NCBI GenBank assembly: GCA_029974985.1
Contig: JARKQC010000368.1
Location: forward strand, 1-32,637
Source: Bacteroidota bacterium
Lineage (GTDB): Bacteria; Bacteroidota; Ignavibacteria; Kapaibacteriales; UBA2268
Direction of reading: 5' to 3'
DNA length: 32,637 bases
Shown here in pieces: positions 19,686-28,700 of this stretch. The notes beneath the pieces were generated by a model that was not told where the DNA came from, ran no database searches, and saw nothing but the letters and a program-made list of their open reading frames with translations. Positions within the stretch are counted from its first letter, which is position 1. Each line of letters opens with the position of its first letter. The position numbers and the translations under genes were made by a program.

Positions 19686-20705
19686 TTATTCATTATCACC
19701 TTGAAAATAAGAAATTATTCTTTTTTCTTCAAAAAATTTCTTCATTCCCGATTTTTGTTTAATTCTTTCGTTCAATTTTTCCGAAAAAACCTGCGAAGCA
19801 TCATAACCATAAGTACGCAATAAGTAATTTATAGCAATAACTTCAGCGATTACGGTGATATTTTTTCCCGGAAAAATAGGTAATTTTACTTTTGAAATTT
19901 CAACACCCAAAATATCCATAGGTAGTTCATCTAAACCTGTACGAGTATAATGATTATCATCGTTCCAATCCTCGAGTTCAACGATTATTTCAAGACGTTT
20001 CTGAAATCTTATAGCACGTATTCCGAACATTTGCCTAATATCAATAATGCCTAATCCACGAATTTCCATAAAATGCTGAACTAAGCTTGTACCCGTACCC
20101 ATTAAAATTGATTCACGTTTTTTTGTTAATACAACAACATCATCAGCCACTAAACGATGACCTCGTTCGATTAAATCGAGTGTAATTTCACTTTTTCCTA
20201 TACCACTTCTACCAATAAATAAAATCCCTACACCATAAACATCTACAAAAGAGCCATGTAAAACAACTTGATGTGAAAACTGGTCATCTAAAAACTCAGA
20301 TAATAGATAAAAAGCCTTTGATGTATCATATTCAGTATTAAATACGGGAATACTTGCTTCTATAAATACGTTTAGCAATTCATCTTCTAATGTATTTTTA
20401 TTAGTAAGTATTACACATGGAATAGCAAATTGTGTTATTTTTTTTAAAGATTTTATTCTATTTTCTAAAGAAAGCGTTTTAAGATAATTAACTTCTGTAT
20501 TACCAAAAATCTGTATTCTCTGCCAACTAAATAAATCTACATATCCCGCCAAAGCTAATTGTGGGCGATGTAAATTTTTATCAGTAATGAAATTATCTAA
20601 ACCAATTTCACCCGTCAAAATTTTAAGTTTAGCAGGTGATTGCTGAAGAAAAGCTACTGGGATTTTCTCTTGCATTATAGTTTTGTGATTACTTGTAGTA
20701 GCCAT
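19686..20705 (-). CDS. hprK: HPr kinase/phosphorylase
   Basis: 339 residues. The family phosphorylates or dephosphorylates a serine of HPr or an HPr-like protein. Evidence: catalytic H150 in LHGSFVDVYGVG, Walker A GRSGIGKS (165-172), LVADDVV with the conserved aspartates (188-189), and the family signature EIRGLGIIDI (214-223). The N-terminal ~135 residues form the usual receiver-like domain. Two starts are possible: ATG 20705, or ATG 20675 at residue 11 (MQEKIPVAFL); the first ten residues are not typical of the family, so the second is plausible. It lies 18 bases after accD and is probably co-transcribed. No ptsH is in the window, so its substrate and role here are unknown. Confidence 0.93.
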   Translation of the reverse strand: MATTSNHKTIMQEKIPVAFLQQSPAKLKILTGEIGLDNFITDKNLHRPQLALAGYVDLFSWQRIQIFGNTEVNYLKTLSLENRIKSLKKITQFAIPCVILTNKNTLEDELLNVFIEASIPVFNTEYDTSKAFYLLSEFLDDQFSHQVVLHGSFVDVYGVGILFIGRSGIGKSEITLDLIERGHRLVADDVVVLTKKRESILMGTGTSLVQHFMEIRGLGIIDIRQMFGIRAIRFQKRLEIIVELEDWNDDNHYTRTGLDELPMDILGVEISKVKLPIFPGKNITVIAEVIAINYLLRTYGYDASQVFSEKLNERIKQKSGMKKFFEEKRIISYFQGDNE

Positions 20706-20723
20706 AAATATTATAAATAAATT

Positions 20724-21563
20724 CTAATTATAAAACCATTCAATAATTTTTGATAATTCACTTTTCATATTTCTACGATCAATGATTTTATCAATAAAGC
20801 CGTGTTCGAGCAAAAACTCTGCTCTTTGGAAACCAGCGGGGAGTTTTTTTCGTATAGTTTGTTCGATTACACGAGGACCAGCAAAACCAATTAAAGCGCC
20901 TGGTTCGGCAATATTGACATCACCAAGCATAGCAAAAGAAGCAGTTACTCCACCCGTTGTTGGATCAGTAAGTATAGAAATAAAAGGTACTCCAGCTTCG
21001 TCAAGTTCAGCAAGTATAGCTGCTGATTTAGCCATTTGCATAAGCGAAAGCACTGATTCCTGCATTCTTGCACCACCACTTGCTGAAATGAGAATAAAAG
21101 GCATTTTTTTCTTTGTAGAAAGCTTTGCAGCACGATAAATTTTTTCACCAACGACAGAACCCATACTTCCACCAATGAAATTAAAATTCATACAAGCGAA
21201 AGATACTTCTCTACCAAAAATTTTACCTATTCCCGTAGTGATAGCATCGTTTACATCTGCTTTTAGATTACCTTCCTCAATTCGAATGGGATACGGCTTT
21301 GTATCAACAAAATTTAGAGCATCGGTAGATTTTATATTTTCATTAGTTTCTGTAAATGAATTTTCATCTAATAAAATTTCAATATATTCTTTTGTGCCTA
21401 TTCTAAAATGATAAGAACATTTTTTACAAGTAAAAATTGATTCTTCTAAATCAGTTTTATACATAATTTCATTACAAGATGGGCATTTTGTCCATAATCC
21501 ATCGGGCATAATTTTCTGATTTTCTTCTGTAATATTTGCTTTCGACCTTACAAACCAAGGCAT
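20724..21563 (-). CDS. accD: Acetyl-CoA carboxylase carboxyltransferase subunit beta
   Basis: 279 residues, the normal size. AccD with AccA transfers the carboxyl group from biotin to acetyl-CoA, the first step of fatty-acid synthesis. The N-terminal zinc ribbon is intact: C27, C30, C46 and C49. The core carries SASGGARMQESVLSLMQMAK and TDPTTGGVTASFAMLGD, and ends with GPRVIEQTIRKKLP...FQRAEFLLEHGFID. The start is supported by GGAG about nine bases before ATG 21563. Gaps are 62 bases to the PH-domain gene upstream and 18 bases to hprK downstream, so a partial operon is likely. Confidence 0.97.
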   Translation of the reverse strand: MPWFVRSKANITEENQKIMPDGLWTKCPSCNEIMYKTDLEESIFTCKKCSYHFRIGTKEYIEILLDENSFTETNENIKSTDALNFVDTKPYPIRIEEGNLKADVNDAITTGIGKIFGREVSFACMNFNFIGGSMGSVVGEKIYRAAKLSTKKKMPFILISASGGARMQESVLSLMQMAKSAAILAELDEAGVPFISILTDPTTGGVTASFAMLGDVNIAEPGALIGFAGPRVIEQTIRKKLPAGFQRAEFLLEHGFIDKIIDRRNMKSELSKIIEWFYN

Positions 21564-21625
21564 TTAATTATCTCCATCATTAAAAATTATTTGTATTTAT
21601 TTTCTTTTCAAATAAAAAATATAAA

Positions 21626-23155
21626 CTAATTAAACCTTAATTTATTGGATGATTTGAATTTATCATTTATATTCTTTAAAATTATCTTTGCTGTTTCGCT
21701 ATCAATATCTGGAATAAGTGCGTCACTAATATTTTGCGATGCCGCTGTATCAATATGAATAGTTGAAAGAAAAAGTCTTCTTTGAAAAAAAGTTTCACTA
21801 ATATGTAAAGTTTGAATTTTTTTTATTGGGATAATATTAATTTTTTGATACCATATACCTTGTTTAATAAAAATTATATCTGATTGTATCGAATATGAGC
21901 GATTTTTCCATCTTAAATAAGCTATATAATAGAATAAAGGCATTAAAGCAAGAAAAAATAATACATAGAAATTGATAAAAAAGTATGATAAAAGAACAAA
22001 AGGTGTAAATTGAATTAATAGCCTAATAAAAATTCTTCTTATTGATTTTTCAGAAATTCTTTCAAAATCTTTTGGAATATCAATAGGAAAAATATCTTGG
22101 CTTGTCTTTTTTAATAGCTCCATTTTTGCAAGTGGAATAGCAATTGGAGATTTATTATAAGTCAAATCATATCCCGCTGTATATAAAGTCATAGAATAGA
22201 AATCAAGTTTTTTCTTAATTGGATTAGTTTGAATTGATATTTGTTGTAATTTTTTTAATGGTATTGTTACTGAATATTTTGAGAGTAAACCATAAGAAGA
22301 AAATAATTTATTGCCATCTTTCATTAACTTAAAGCCATAAAATTGTGCAAAAGTCCATAAAATATCAATAAGCCAAGAAATAATGAAAGAAAATAATAAA
22401 AATACTAAAAATAAACCGATTAAATAATATATTGGAATATGAGAAAAATTATTTACTGTTGACTCTAAATAATTGCTTAATTGCATAAATAAATTTTGAA
22501 ATTGAGATAAAAAAGACATTGCCCAAATACCATAAACTAAAAACAATGGGCGAAGCCTTATCATACCAAATAAAATTAAATCTTTATTTGACAATTCGAA
22601 TATAATATTAGATTTATCACTCGTTTGAAAAGTTTCAGATTTAATTTCTTCAAAATTTTGTGAAATTTCTTGATTTTGTATTTGCTCGTTTTTAGACAAG
22701 TTTTTTTGATACAATCTAATTATACGATTAATTTCATCTGCCTCTTTAAGCTTGACAAATTCGAGTGCGGCTTCTGTATGAATATCGCCTGCAGTTTCGA
22801 TTTCAACCTTCGCAATACCTAAGATTCTTTGAAGTATATCCTGTTTAACATTAACATTTTGTATTCTTTCAATAGGTATGTTTCTCTGTTTTCGAGATAA
22901 AACTCCCGATTTTAAAATAATTTCGTTCTCGGAAATCATAAATGTAAAATAATACCATTTAAGAATATTGCCAGGTATAATGAAAATACCGAGAATAATA
23001 GTAATCAAAATATAAATAAGCTCTTCTCTTTGATTTTGATATAACCCTAAATATAAAGTGATGGCAAAATAAGGTAAATTTTTAAAAAAATTATAAACCC
23101 AAGTAAGAGGATGTAAACGATTAAAATTATTGTAATCATATAAAATATGATTCAT
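21626..23155 (-). CDS. Membrane protein with three bacterial PH domains (YdbT-like)
   Basis: 509 residues. Three bPH_2-type domains follow membrane helix pairs: about 70-150 (ERIQNVNVKQDILQRILGI, then VEIETAG), about 275-360 (KKLQQISIQTNPIKKKLDF, then LYTAG) and about 425-500 (IKKIQTLHISETFFQRRLF, then IDTA). Helices lie near 20-65, 195-265 and 380-415. The repeated RIQ-x5-Q/T-x2-Q-R/K-x-hydrophobic-x6-TAG pattern defines the family, as in Bacillus YdbT. In Bacillus, YdbS/YdbT are linked to resistance to amylocyclicin and other envelope stress; the molecular activity is unknown. The start overlaps the stop of the YdbS-like gene by four bases, so the two are coupled. Confidence 0.85.
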   Translation of the reverse strand: MNHILYDYNNFNRLHPLTWVYNFFKNLPYFAITLYLGLYQNQREELIYILITIILGIFIIPGNILKWYYFTFMISENEIILKSGVLSRKQRNIPIERIQNVNVKQDILQRILGIAKVEIETAGDIHTEAALEFVKLKEADEINRIIRLYQKNLSKNEQIQNQEISQNFEEIKSETFQTSDKSNIIFELSNKDLILFGMIRLRPLFLVYGIWAMSFLSQFQNLFMQLSNYLESTVNNFSHIPIYYLIGLFLVFLLFSFIISWLIDILWTFAQFYGFKLMKDGNKLFSSYGLLSKYSVTIPLKKLQQISIQTNPIKKKLDFYSMTLYTAGYDLTYNKSPIAIPLAKMELLKKTSQDIFPIDIPKDFERISEKSIRRIFIRLLIQFTPFVLLSYFFINFYVLFFLALMPLFYYIAYLRWKNRSYSIQSDIIFIKQGIWYQKINIIPIKKIQTLHISETFFQRRLFLSTIHIDTAASQNISDALIPDIDSETAKIILKNINDKFKSSNKLRFN

Positions 23156-23625
23156 ATTGCGTCCTCATAAGTCTGGACTTTTAATTTATCGCGTAAATCC
23201 TCAGCATATTCGATTGGCAATCCTGGGATAATCACGTCTGCACCACGCGTACCCGCAGTATAGATAACGAGTTTACCAAGGTGAGCAAAACGCTCTAAAA
23301 TGCTTTGTTGAACATCGAGATGTTGAATTCTGCGATAAGGAGCTATAGTTTTTATTCTTGTAAAAATACCTCTTTCAATATATATTTCATCTTCTCGAAC
23401 CTCAAATTTCCAAAATCTATATTTTAAAATTGGAATTATAATTGTCAAAAGAATACCAATGAAAAATAATACCAATGAAAAAAATCCTTTTGGAAAAAAC
23501 CAGCTATTAACATTTCCTGGAATTATAAAAAATTCTATAAATCCAATTATTGATGAATATATTAAAAATCTGATAAAAATTGCTATTGTCCAAATTGTCT
23601 TTATACTTGGATCTAAACTATACAT
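23152..23625 (-). CDS. PH-domain membrane protein (YdbS-like)
   Basis: 157 residues: two membrane helices (about 10-35 and 45-68) then one bPH_2 domain with YRRIQHLDVQQSILERFAHL and LVIYTAGTRGADVIIPGLP. It is the usual single-domain partner of a multi-PH-domain protein, and the two genes overlap by four bases (23152-23155), the classic ATGA-type coupling. It is the first gene of the minus-strand series that runs to dsbD. No promoter-like TAnnTTTG is visible in the 222 bases up to the RRM gene. Confidence 0.85.
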   Translation of the reverse strand: MYSLDPSIKTIWTIAIFIRFLIYSSIIGFIEFFIIPGNVNSWFFPKGFFSLVLFFIGILLTIIIPILKYRFWKFEVREDEIYIERGIFTRIKTIAPYRRIQHLDVQQSILERFAHLGKLVIYTAGTRGADVIIPGLPIEYAEDLRDKLKVQTYEDAI

Positions 23626-23847
23626 AAATATCTAATTTATTATAAAACTTACAATAACGTAATGATAATATTAAAATTATTTAAAAAAATGACCTACTTT
23701 ATACGAAAAATTAAATTACTTCATTGTTAATTTATTAAATTATCATATTTTAGAGTAAATTAAAATAATATTTTAGGATTTTTTGCTGTATTTTATTTTA
23801 ATATGTATTTATTGCTATTTTTTATTTTTTTTATAGGGTCTTTTTAT

Positions 23848-24117
23848 ATGAATATTTATGTAGGTAATTTGAATTTTAAAACAACTGAAGAGTCATTACA
23901 TGAACTTTTCGGGCAATACGGAGAAGTCCACTCAGTTAAATTAATTTCTGACAAACAAACAGGCAGACGTAAAGGTTTTGGATTTGTTGAAATGGATAAC
24001 TCCGATGGTGAGGTTGCTATCAGAGAATTAAACGATAAAGAATTTGACGGTAGAAATATCAAAGTTAACGAAGCTCGCGAAAAAGTCGAGCAAGCTCCAA
24101 GGAATTATCGTCGTTAA
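23848..24117 (+). CDS. Small RRM-type RNA-binding protein
   Basis: 89 residues from ATG 23848. The open frame extends 15 codons further upstream (ATG 23803), but those residues are almost all hydrophobic or aromatic and unlike an RRM, while AGGG stands about ten bases before 23848; the later start is preferred. One RNA-recognition motif fills the protein: RNP2 is IYVGNL (residues 3-8) and RNP1 is RKGFGFVEM, both with the aromatic RNA-stacking residues. The tail is short and basic (VEQAPRNYRR). Similar single-RRM proteins are abundant in Bacteroidota and cyanobacteria, some cold-induced; their RNA targets here are unknown. It is a monocistronic gene with its own terminator. Confidence 0.9.
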   Translation: MNIYVGNLNFKTTEESLHELFGQYGEVHSVKLISDKQTGRRKGFGFVEMDNSDGEVAIRELNDKEFDGRNIKVNEAREKVEQAPRNYRR

Positions 24118-24151
24118 TTCTTTTTCTTGCAAAAAATCCTTAAAATTATAT

Positions 24152-24183
24152 AAAAGCGGTTTTAATTATCCGCTTTTTTTTTT
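24152..24183 (+). terminator. Intrinsic terminator of the RRM gene
   Basis: AAAAGCGG (24152-24159) pairs with CCGCTTTT (24170-24177), followed by a T-run to 24183. It lies 35 bases after the stop codon. Confidence 0.85.
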
Positions 24184-24203
24184 ACAATAAATGAAATAAT
24201 TAG

Positions 24204-24237
24204 TTTGAAAATTCGTTTTATATAATATATTATTTTG
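24204..24237 (+). promoter_or_regulatory. Possible promoter of the superoxide dismutase gene
   Basis: TTTG (24204-24207) is followed after 22 bases by TTATTTTG (24230-24237), one mismatch from TAnnTTTG. It lies 22 bases before the start codon and just after the RRM terminator, the place where a promoter is expected. Confidence 0.4.
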
Positions 24238-24259
24238 TACAAACTAAAAACTGATTGTT

Positions 24260-24985
24260 ATGACAAAAAGAGATTTTATCATTGGTTCTATGGCTCTTGG
24301 TGCGGCATCATCAATACCTAATATGACATTTGCAAATTCAAAATTAAAAACATTTAATTTCCAAAATGCTGTTGATAATAGTGGAAAATATATTTTACCA
24401 CCATTACCTTATGATTATAACGCACTCGAACCACATATTGATGAACAAACTATGCGTTTGCATCACGATAAACACCATTTAGCTTATGTTAATGGACTAA
24501 ACACAGCAACTCAAAAAATCAAAGAATCTATCGAAACAGGAGATTTTTCATTAATTAAACATTGGGAAAGAGAATTAGCTTTTCACGGTGGTGGACATTT
24601 CTTACATACTATGTTTTGGAATGTTATGGGACCAAAGCAAGGAAATAGAAGTAGCGAACTAAATAATTATATTAATAAATCATTTGGTTCTTTTGATGGA
24701 TTTATTAAACTTTATAAAGCCGCGTCTGGTGCGGTAGAAGGTTCGGGGTGGGGAGTGCTTTCTTACGAACCAATTTCTGATAAATTAATCGTTATGGAAG
24801 TGGAAAAACAAGGTAATTTATCTCAATGGGTACAAGTGCCATTATTACCCGTAGATGTTTGGGAGCATGCTTATTATCTTAAATATCAAAATCGTCGTGC
24901 AGATTATATTGACGGATTTCTAAATGTTGTTAATTGGGAATATATTTCGGAGCAATTCTCGAATATTTTATCAATGTATAAATAA
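24260..24985 (+). CDS. sod: Superoxide dismutase, Fe/Mn family, with N-terminal export-like signal
   Basis: 241 residues. It converts superoxide to oxygen and hydrogen peroxide. Metal ligands are H68 (RLHHDKHH), H116 (GGHFLHTMFW), D199 and H203 (PVDVWEHAYYL). Gly at the position where iron enzymes carry Gln69, and Q184 in VEKQGNL, look like the manganese-type arrangement; the metal remains an inference. The mature domain begins near residue 43 (KYILPPLPYDYNALEPH). The extra ~42 residues start with TKRDFIIGSMALGAASS, which resembles a Tat signal but has KR instead of RR. This suggests export to the periplasm, perhaps by Tat. Isolated gene with its own terminator. Confidence 0.93.
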   Translation: MTKRDFIIGSMALGAASSIPNMTFANSKLKTFNFQNAVDNSGKYILPPLPYDYNALEPHIDEQTMRLHHDKHHLAYVNGLNTATQKIKESIETGDFSLIKHWERELAFHGGGHFLHTMFWNVMGPKQGNRSSELNNYINKSFGSFDGFIKLYKAASGAVEGSGWGVLSYEPISDKLIVMEVEKQGNLSQWVQVPLLPVDVWEHAYYLKYQNRRADYIDGFLNVVNWEYISEQFSNILSMYK

Positions 24986-25004
24986 TTTAAAAATTAAAAA
25001 AAAG

Positions 25005-25046
25005 AAAAAATCCAGTTGAAGAATTTAATCTAAGACTGGATTTTTT
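25005..25046. terminator. Bidirectional terminator between sod and the arsR-type gene
   Basis: AAAAAATCCAGT (25005-25016) pairs with ACTGGATTTTTT (25035-25046) around an 18-base loop. It gives a U-run on both strands and lies between two convergent genes. Confidence 0.85.
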
Positions 25047-25071
25047 TATTTAGAAAATATAATAATATCAA

Positions 25072-25371
25072 TTATTTCGCAGCCGCTACCTTTTCTATAC
25101 AAAAGAATACACTCGAAAGATTAGTCATTGCAATTTCGTAATATACATTTTTTCCATCACGCGTAGATTTCAAAATTTCTTTATCTTTTAATTTTGTAAG
25201 ATGATGGGATATTACGGATTGTTCTACATTTAAATTTTCAACAATTTCACTTACACAAAGACTACGTTTGTTTTCGAGTAATTCGATTATTTCGAGCCGC
25301 AAGGGATGTGCAATACATTTTAATAAACTCGCCATTTTTTCGAGCTGTTTGGATTTGTTTGTCTTTTTCAT
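25072..25371 (-). CDS. ArsR/SmtB-family transcriptional regulator
   Basis: 99 residues, the standard size. A winged helix-turn-helix: KCIAHPLRLEIIELL, then LCVSEIVENLNVEQSVISHHLTKL (recognition helix SVISHHL) and the wing KSTRDGKNVYYEI. Cysteines lie at 19, 39 and 91. C39 replaces part of the ELCVCDL metal motif, which normally has two cysteines, so classical arsenic sensing is unlikely. A cysteine in that helix plus one in the last helix (C91) recalls the sulfide-sensing SqrR/BigR type, but the spacing differs. The effector is therefore unknown. No typical target (arsenic, sulfide or metal export gene) is adjacent; the neighbours are sod (convergent) and the giant protein (divergent). Confidence 0.88.
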   Translation of the reverse strand: MKKTNKSKQLEKMASLLKCIAHPLRLEIIELLENKRSLCVSEIVENLNVEQSVISHHLTKLKDKEILKSTRDGKNVYYEIAMTNLSSVFFCIEKVAAAK

Positions 25372-25716
25372 AATACATCAAAAAATGTTTTTAATTTTTA
25401 ATTAAAAATTTATAATACAAAATTAATCAAAAAAATTGATATATTAACATAATTAAAATAATTATTATGTTTTTTGGTGATTTTATTAATAATTTCATAT
25501 AATTCCTTATAGTTTTATAAGAAAATTCAGAATGAAAATATCTTTTTAAAATAAATTAATCTATGAAAAAATATTAAGATTTATTTATTTGAAATTTATA
25601 ATATTAAAAAACAATAAAAAAAAATAATTTTTATTTTTTTAATAAAATTATGACAAAATTTTATTAAATTAGATAATAATTTATTGCAAATTTTATAATA
25701 AATAAATGAGTGCAAA
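25372..25716. other. AT-rich divergent intergenic region
   Basis: 345 bases between the arsR-type gene and the giant protein gene, which point away from each other. A minus-strand TAATTTTG (25425-25418) matches the -7 consensus 47 bases before the regulator start, without a -33 partner. For the plus-strand gene I found no exact TAnnTTTG. No gene, RNA or clear inverted repeat (operator) was recognised. Confidence 0.4.
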
Positions 25717-28700
25717 ATGAAAAAAAGATTTACAATAATGATTGTAATCATTCTATCCATTACAATCTTGGTAGCTAATTCTCAAGATTGGAGAGTTAAA
25801 ACGGGAAAGGATAATGCTAATTTTTATGATATTCAAAAAAGTTTTAACGATTATTGGAAAGATAAAAATCTTAATAAAAGAACTCCAAAAAATTTAAGAG
25901 CTGGTTGGAAATCATTCAAAAGATGGGAATGGTATTGGGAGCAAAGAGTATATCCAAGTGGTAAATTTCCTGCTTCAAATCAACTTTCTAATGAAATTAG
26001 AAAATGGAATAATAGAAAAAACAAAAATGAAACTTTACAAGATAATAATTCTTGGGTAAATTTAGGACCACAAACCTCGCCCGGTGGCTACGCGGGGCTT
26101 GGAAGAATTAATTGGATTGAAGAAGACCCTAATTATAATGGCACTACAAATAAAACACTTTGGATTGGTTCACCCAGCGGTGGTTTGTGGAAATCAACTG
26201 ACGATGGTGAAACCTGGACCTCAAAATTTGGAGCGTATAATTCTCTTGGAATATCATCATTAGTATTCCAACCAAATAATTCTAATATTATGTATATTGC
26301 TACTGGCGATGGCGATGCCTCGGATACATATAGTTTAGGGGTATTGAAATCAACTGATGGTGGTGAAACTTGGAATACAACGGGTTTAGATTGGGGTGTC
26401 TCTAATACGAGAACTATAAGAAAAATCATTATGAGTTCCTCAGATTATAATATACTATATGCTGCAACATCAGAAGGCATTTATAAAACAACAAATTCTG
26501 GAGCTAATTGGTCTTTAGTAAAAACTGGCTTATTTCTCGATATTGAATTCAAACCAAATGATAATAATACTTTATATGCTTGTGGCTGGTATGATATTTA
26601 TAGAACAACGAATGCCGGTACTAATTGGACAAAATTAACAAATGGATTGCCTACATCAAATACGGGAAGAGTAGAATTAGCAGTTTCAGCTGATAAACCT
26701 TCATATATTTATGCACTTTATGGGTATTCGGGAGGTAATAATGATAATGGTTTTTATGGTTTATATTTGTCAACTGATGCTGGTGATAATTGGACTGCAA
26801 AATATAAATATGATAATGGAGACAAAAATCTTCTTGGTTATGAATACGATGGTAGTGATACACACGGACAGGCTTGGTATGATTTAGTTTTAGCCGCAAA
26901 TCCTAATAATGGAAATGAAATATATATCGGCGGAATTAACATTTGGAAATCAACAAACTCGGGTACGAATTGGACTATTAAAGCACACTGGTGGGGCGAC
27001 AGAACTGCCGAAGTTCATGCTGACCACCATTTTCTTGCATTCTCTAAAAATTCTAACCGACTTTATAATGGAAATGATGGAGGAATTTATCGCTCAACAA
27101 ATGGCGGAACAGATTGGGCTTGGCTTGGTAGTGGACTAAAAATTACTCAATTTTATAGATTAGGAACATCTGCTACTAATGCTAATCGAATCATTGCGGG
27201 TTCGCAAGATAACGGAACAAAACTTCTCAAAAATGGTACTTGGTATGATGTTATGGGTGGAGATGGTATGGAGTGTATAATTGATTATACTAACGATGAT
27301 ATTATGTACGGCACTTATTATTATGGAGAAGTCGAAAAATCAACAAATGGCGGAAATAGCTTTTTTTCGATAAATTTACCTACTGGTGAAGATGCTGCTT
27401 GGGTTACTCCATTTGTTATGCATCCAAACGATAATAATACATTGTTTTTAGCTTATCAAAATGTTTGGAAAAGCACAAATGGTGGAAATTCTTGGTCTAA
27501 AATTTCTAATTGGTCTTCTAATACACTTACTGTTTTACACATTGCACCTTCGAATCCAAATTATATATACACAGGAACGGGTTGGAATTTAAAATATACT
27601 AGTAATGCAGGATCAAATTGGAATAATATTACTTTGCCGGTTAATGAGTATTTAACATATTTGGCTATTCATAATGACGACCCAAAGAAAATATATGCAA
27701 GTTTCTCGGGATATTCAAGCGGCAATAAAGTTTTTTATTCTACAAATGCTGGTTCGAGTTGGACTAATATTACAAGTAATTTGCCAAATGTGCCTGCAAA
27801 TACGATTGTTTTTCAAAGAAATTTAAATAATAAAATTTTTGTCGGTACTGATATTGGCGTTTTTTGGAAAGATGATGATAATAGTGAATGGCAAGATTTT
27901 AATAATGGCTTGCCAAATGTTGAAGTTACTGAATTAGAAATTCATTATGGCACGTCTCATCTAAGAGCCGCTACCTATGGAAGAGGTTTGTGGGATATTG
28001 AAATACCACCATCGAATGAAATTTCTACTCCTGTGCTTCTAAGCCCAAATAATGGTAGTTCAGGTATTGCTTTTGATAGTAAACTAATTTGGCAAAAAGT
28101 ACCAACTGCAACTAAATATTTATTACAAATATCAAAAAATGCTGATATAAGTAATCCTATCTTTAATTCTACAAATTTTACGGATACAAGTTTTGTTATA
28201 AAAGACACTTTATTTGATTTTGCAAACAAATATTATTGGAGAGTTAAAGCAAAAAATAATTCAATAGAAAGTGATTGGACATCTATTTGGAATTTTAAAA
28301 TTAAAGCTAATATTGGCACACCAACGCTAATATATCCAACAAATAATGCTACTAATATTGTATTAATTGATTCATTAAAGTGGAATTCTGTAAACAATAT
28401 TGATAAATATATTATAGTAACTGCTATTGATTCTGATTTTAATTCTGTAATTTTTCAAGATAGTACAAGCAATATATTTTTAAACCTAAGTAAATATGAT
28501 TTGAAATTAAATACTAATTATTTTTGGAAAGTTACGGCTAAAAAATCTGGTGAAATAGGTTCTTGGTCAGATACTTTTAAGTTCAAAACAAGGCAATCAA
28601 ATAATAATTATTGTATTCCAAATACTTATGAGTGTGATGAATATATCGGAAGAGTAGAGTTTAATACAATAGACAAAAGCTCTAATTGTAATATCTATTC

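Noticed and set aside
23803..23847. Hydrophobic N-terminal extension of the RRM protein, which could look like a signal peptide
   Set aside because: RRM proteins are cytoplasmic, the family normally begins at MNIYVGNL, and AGGG precedes the internal ATG at 23848.
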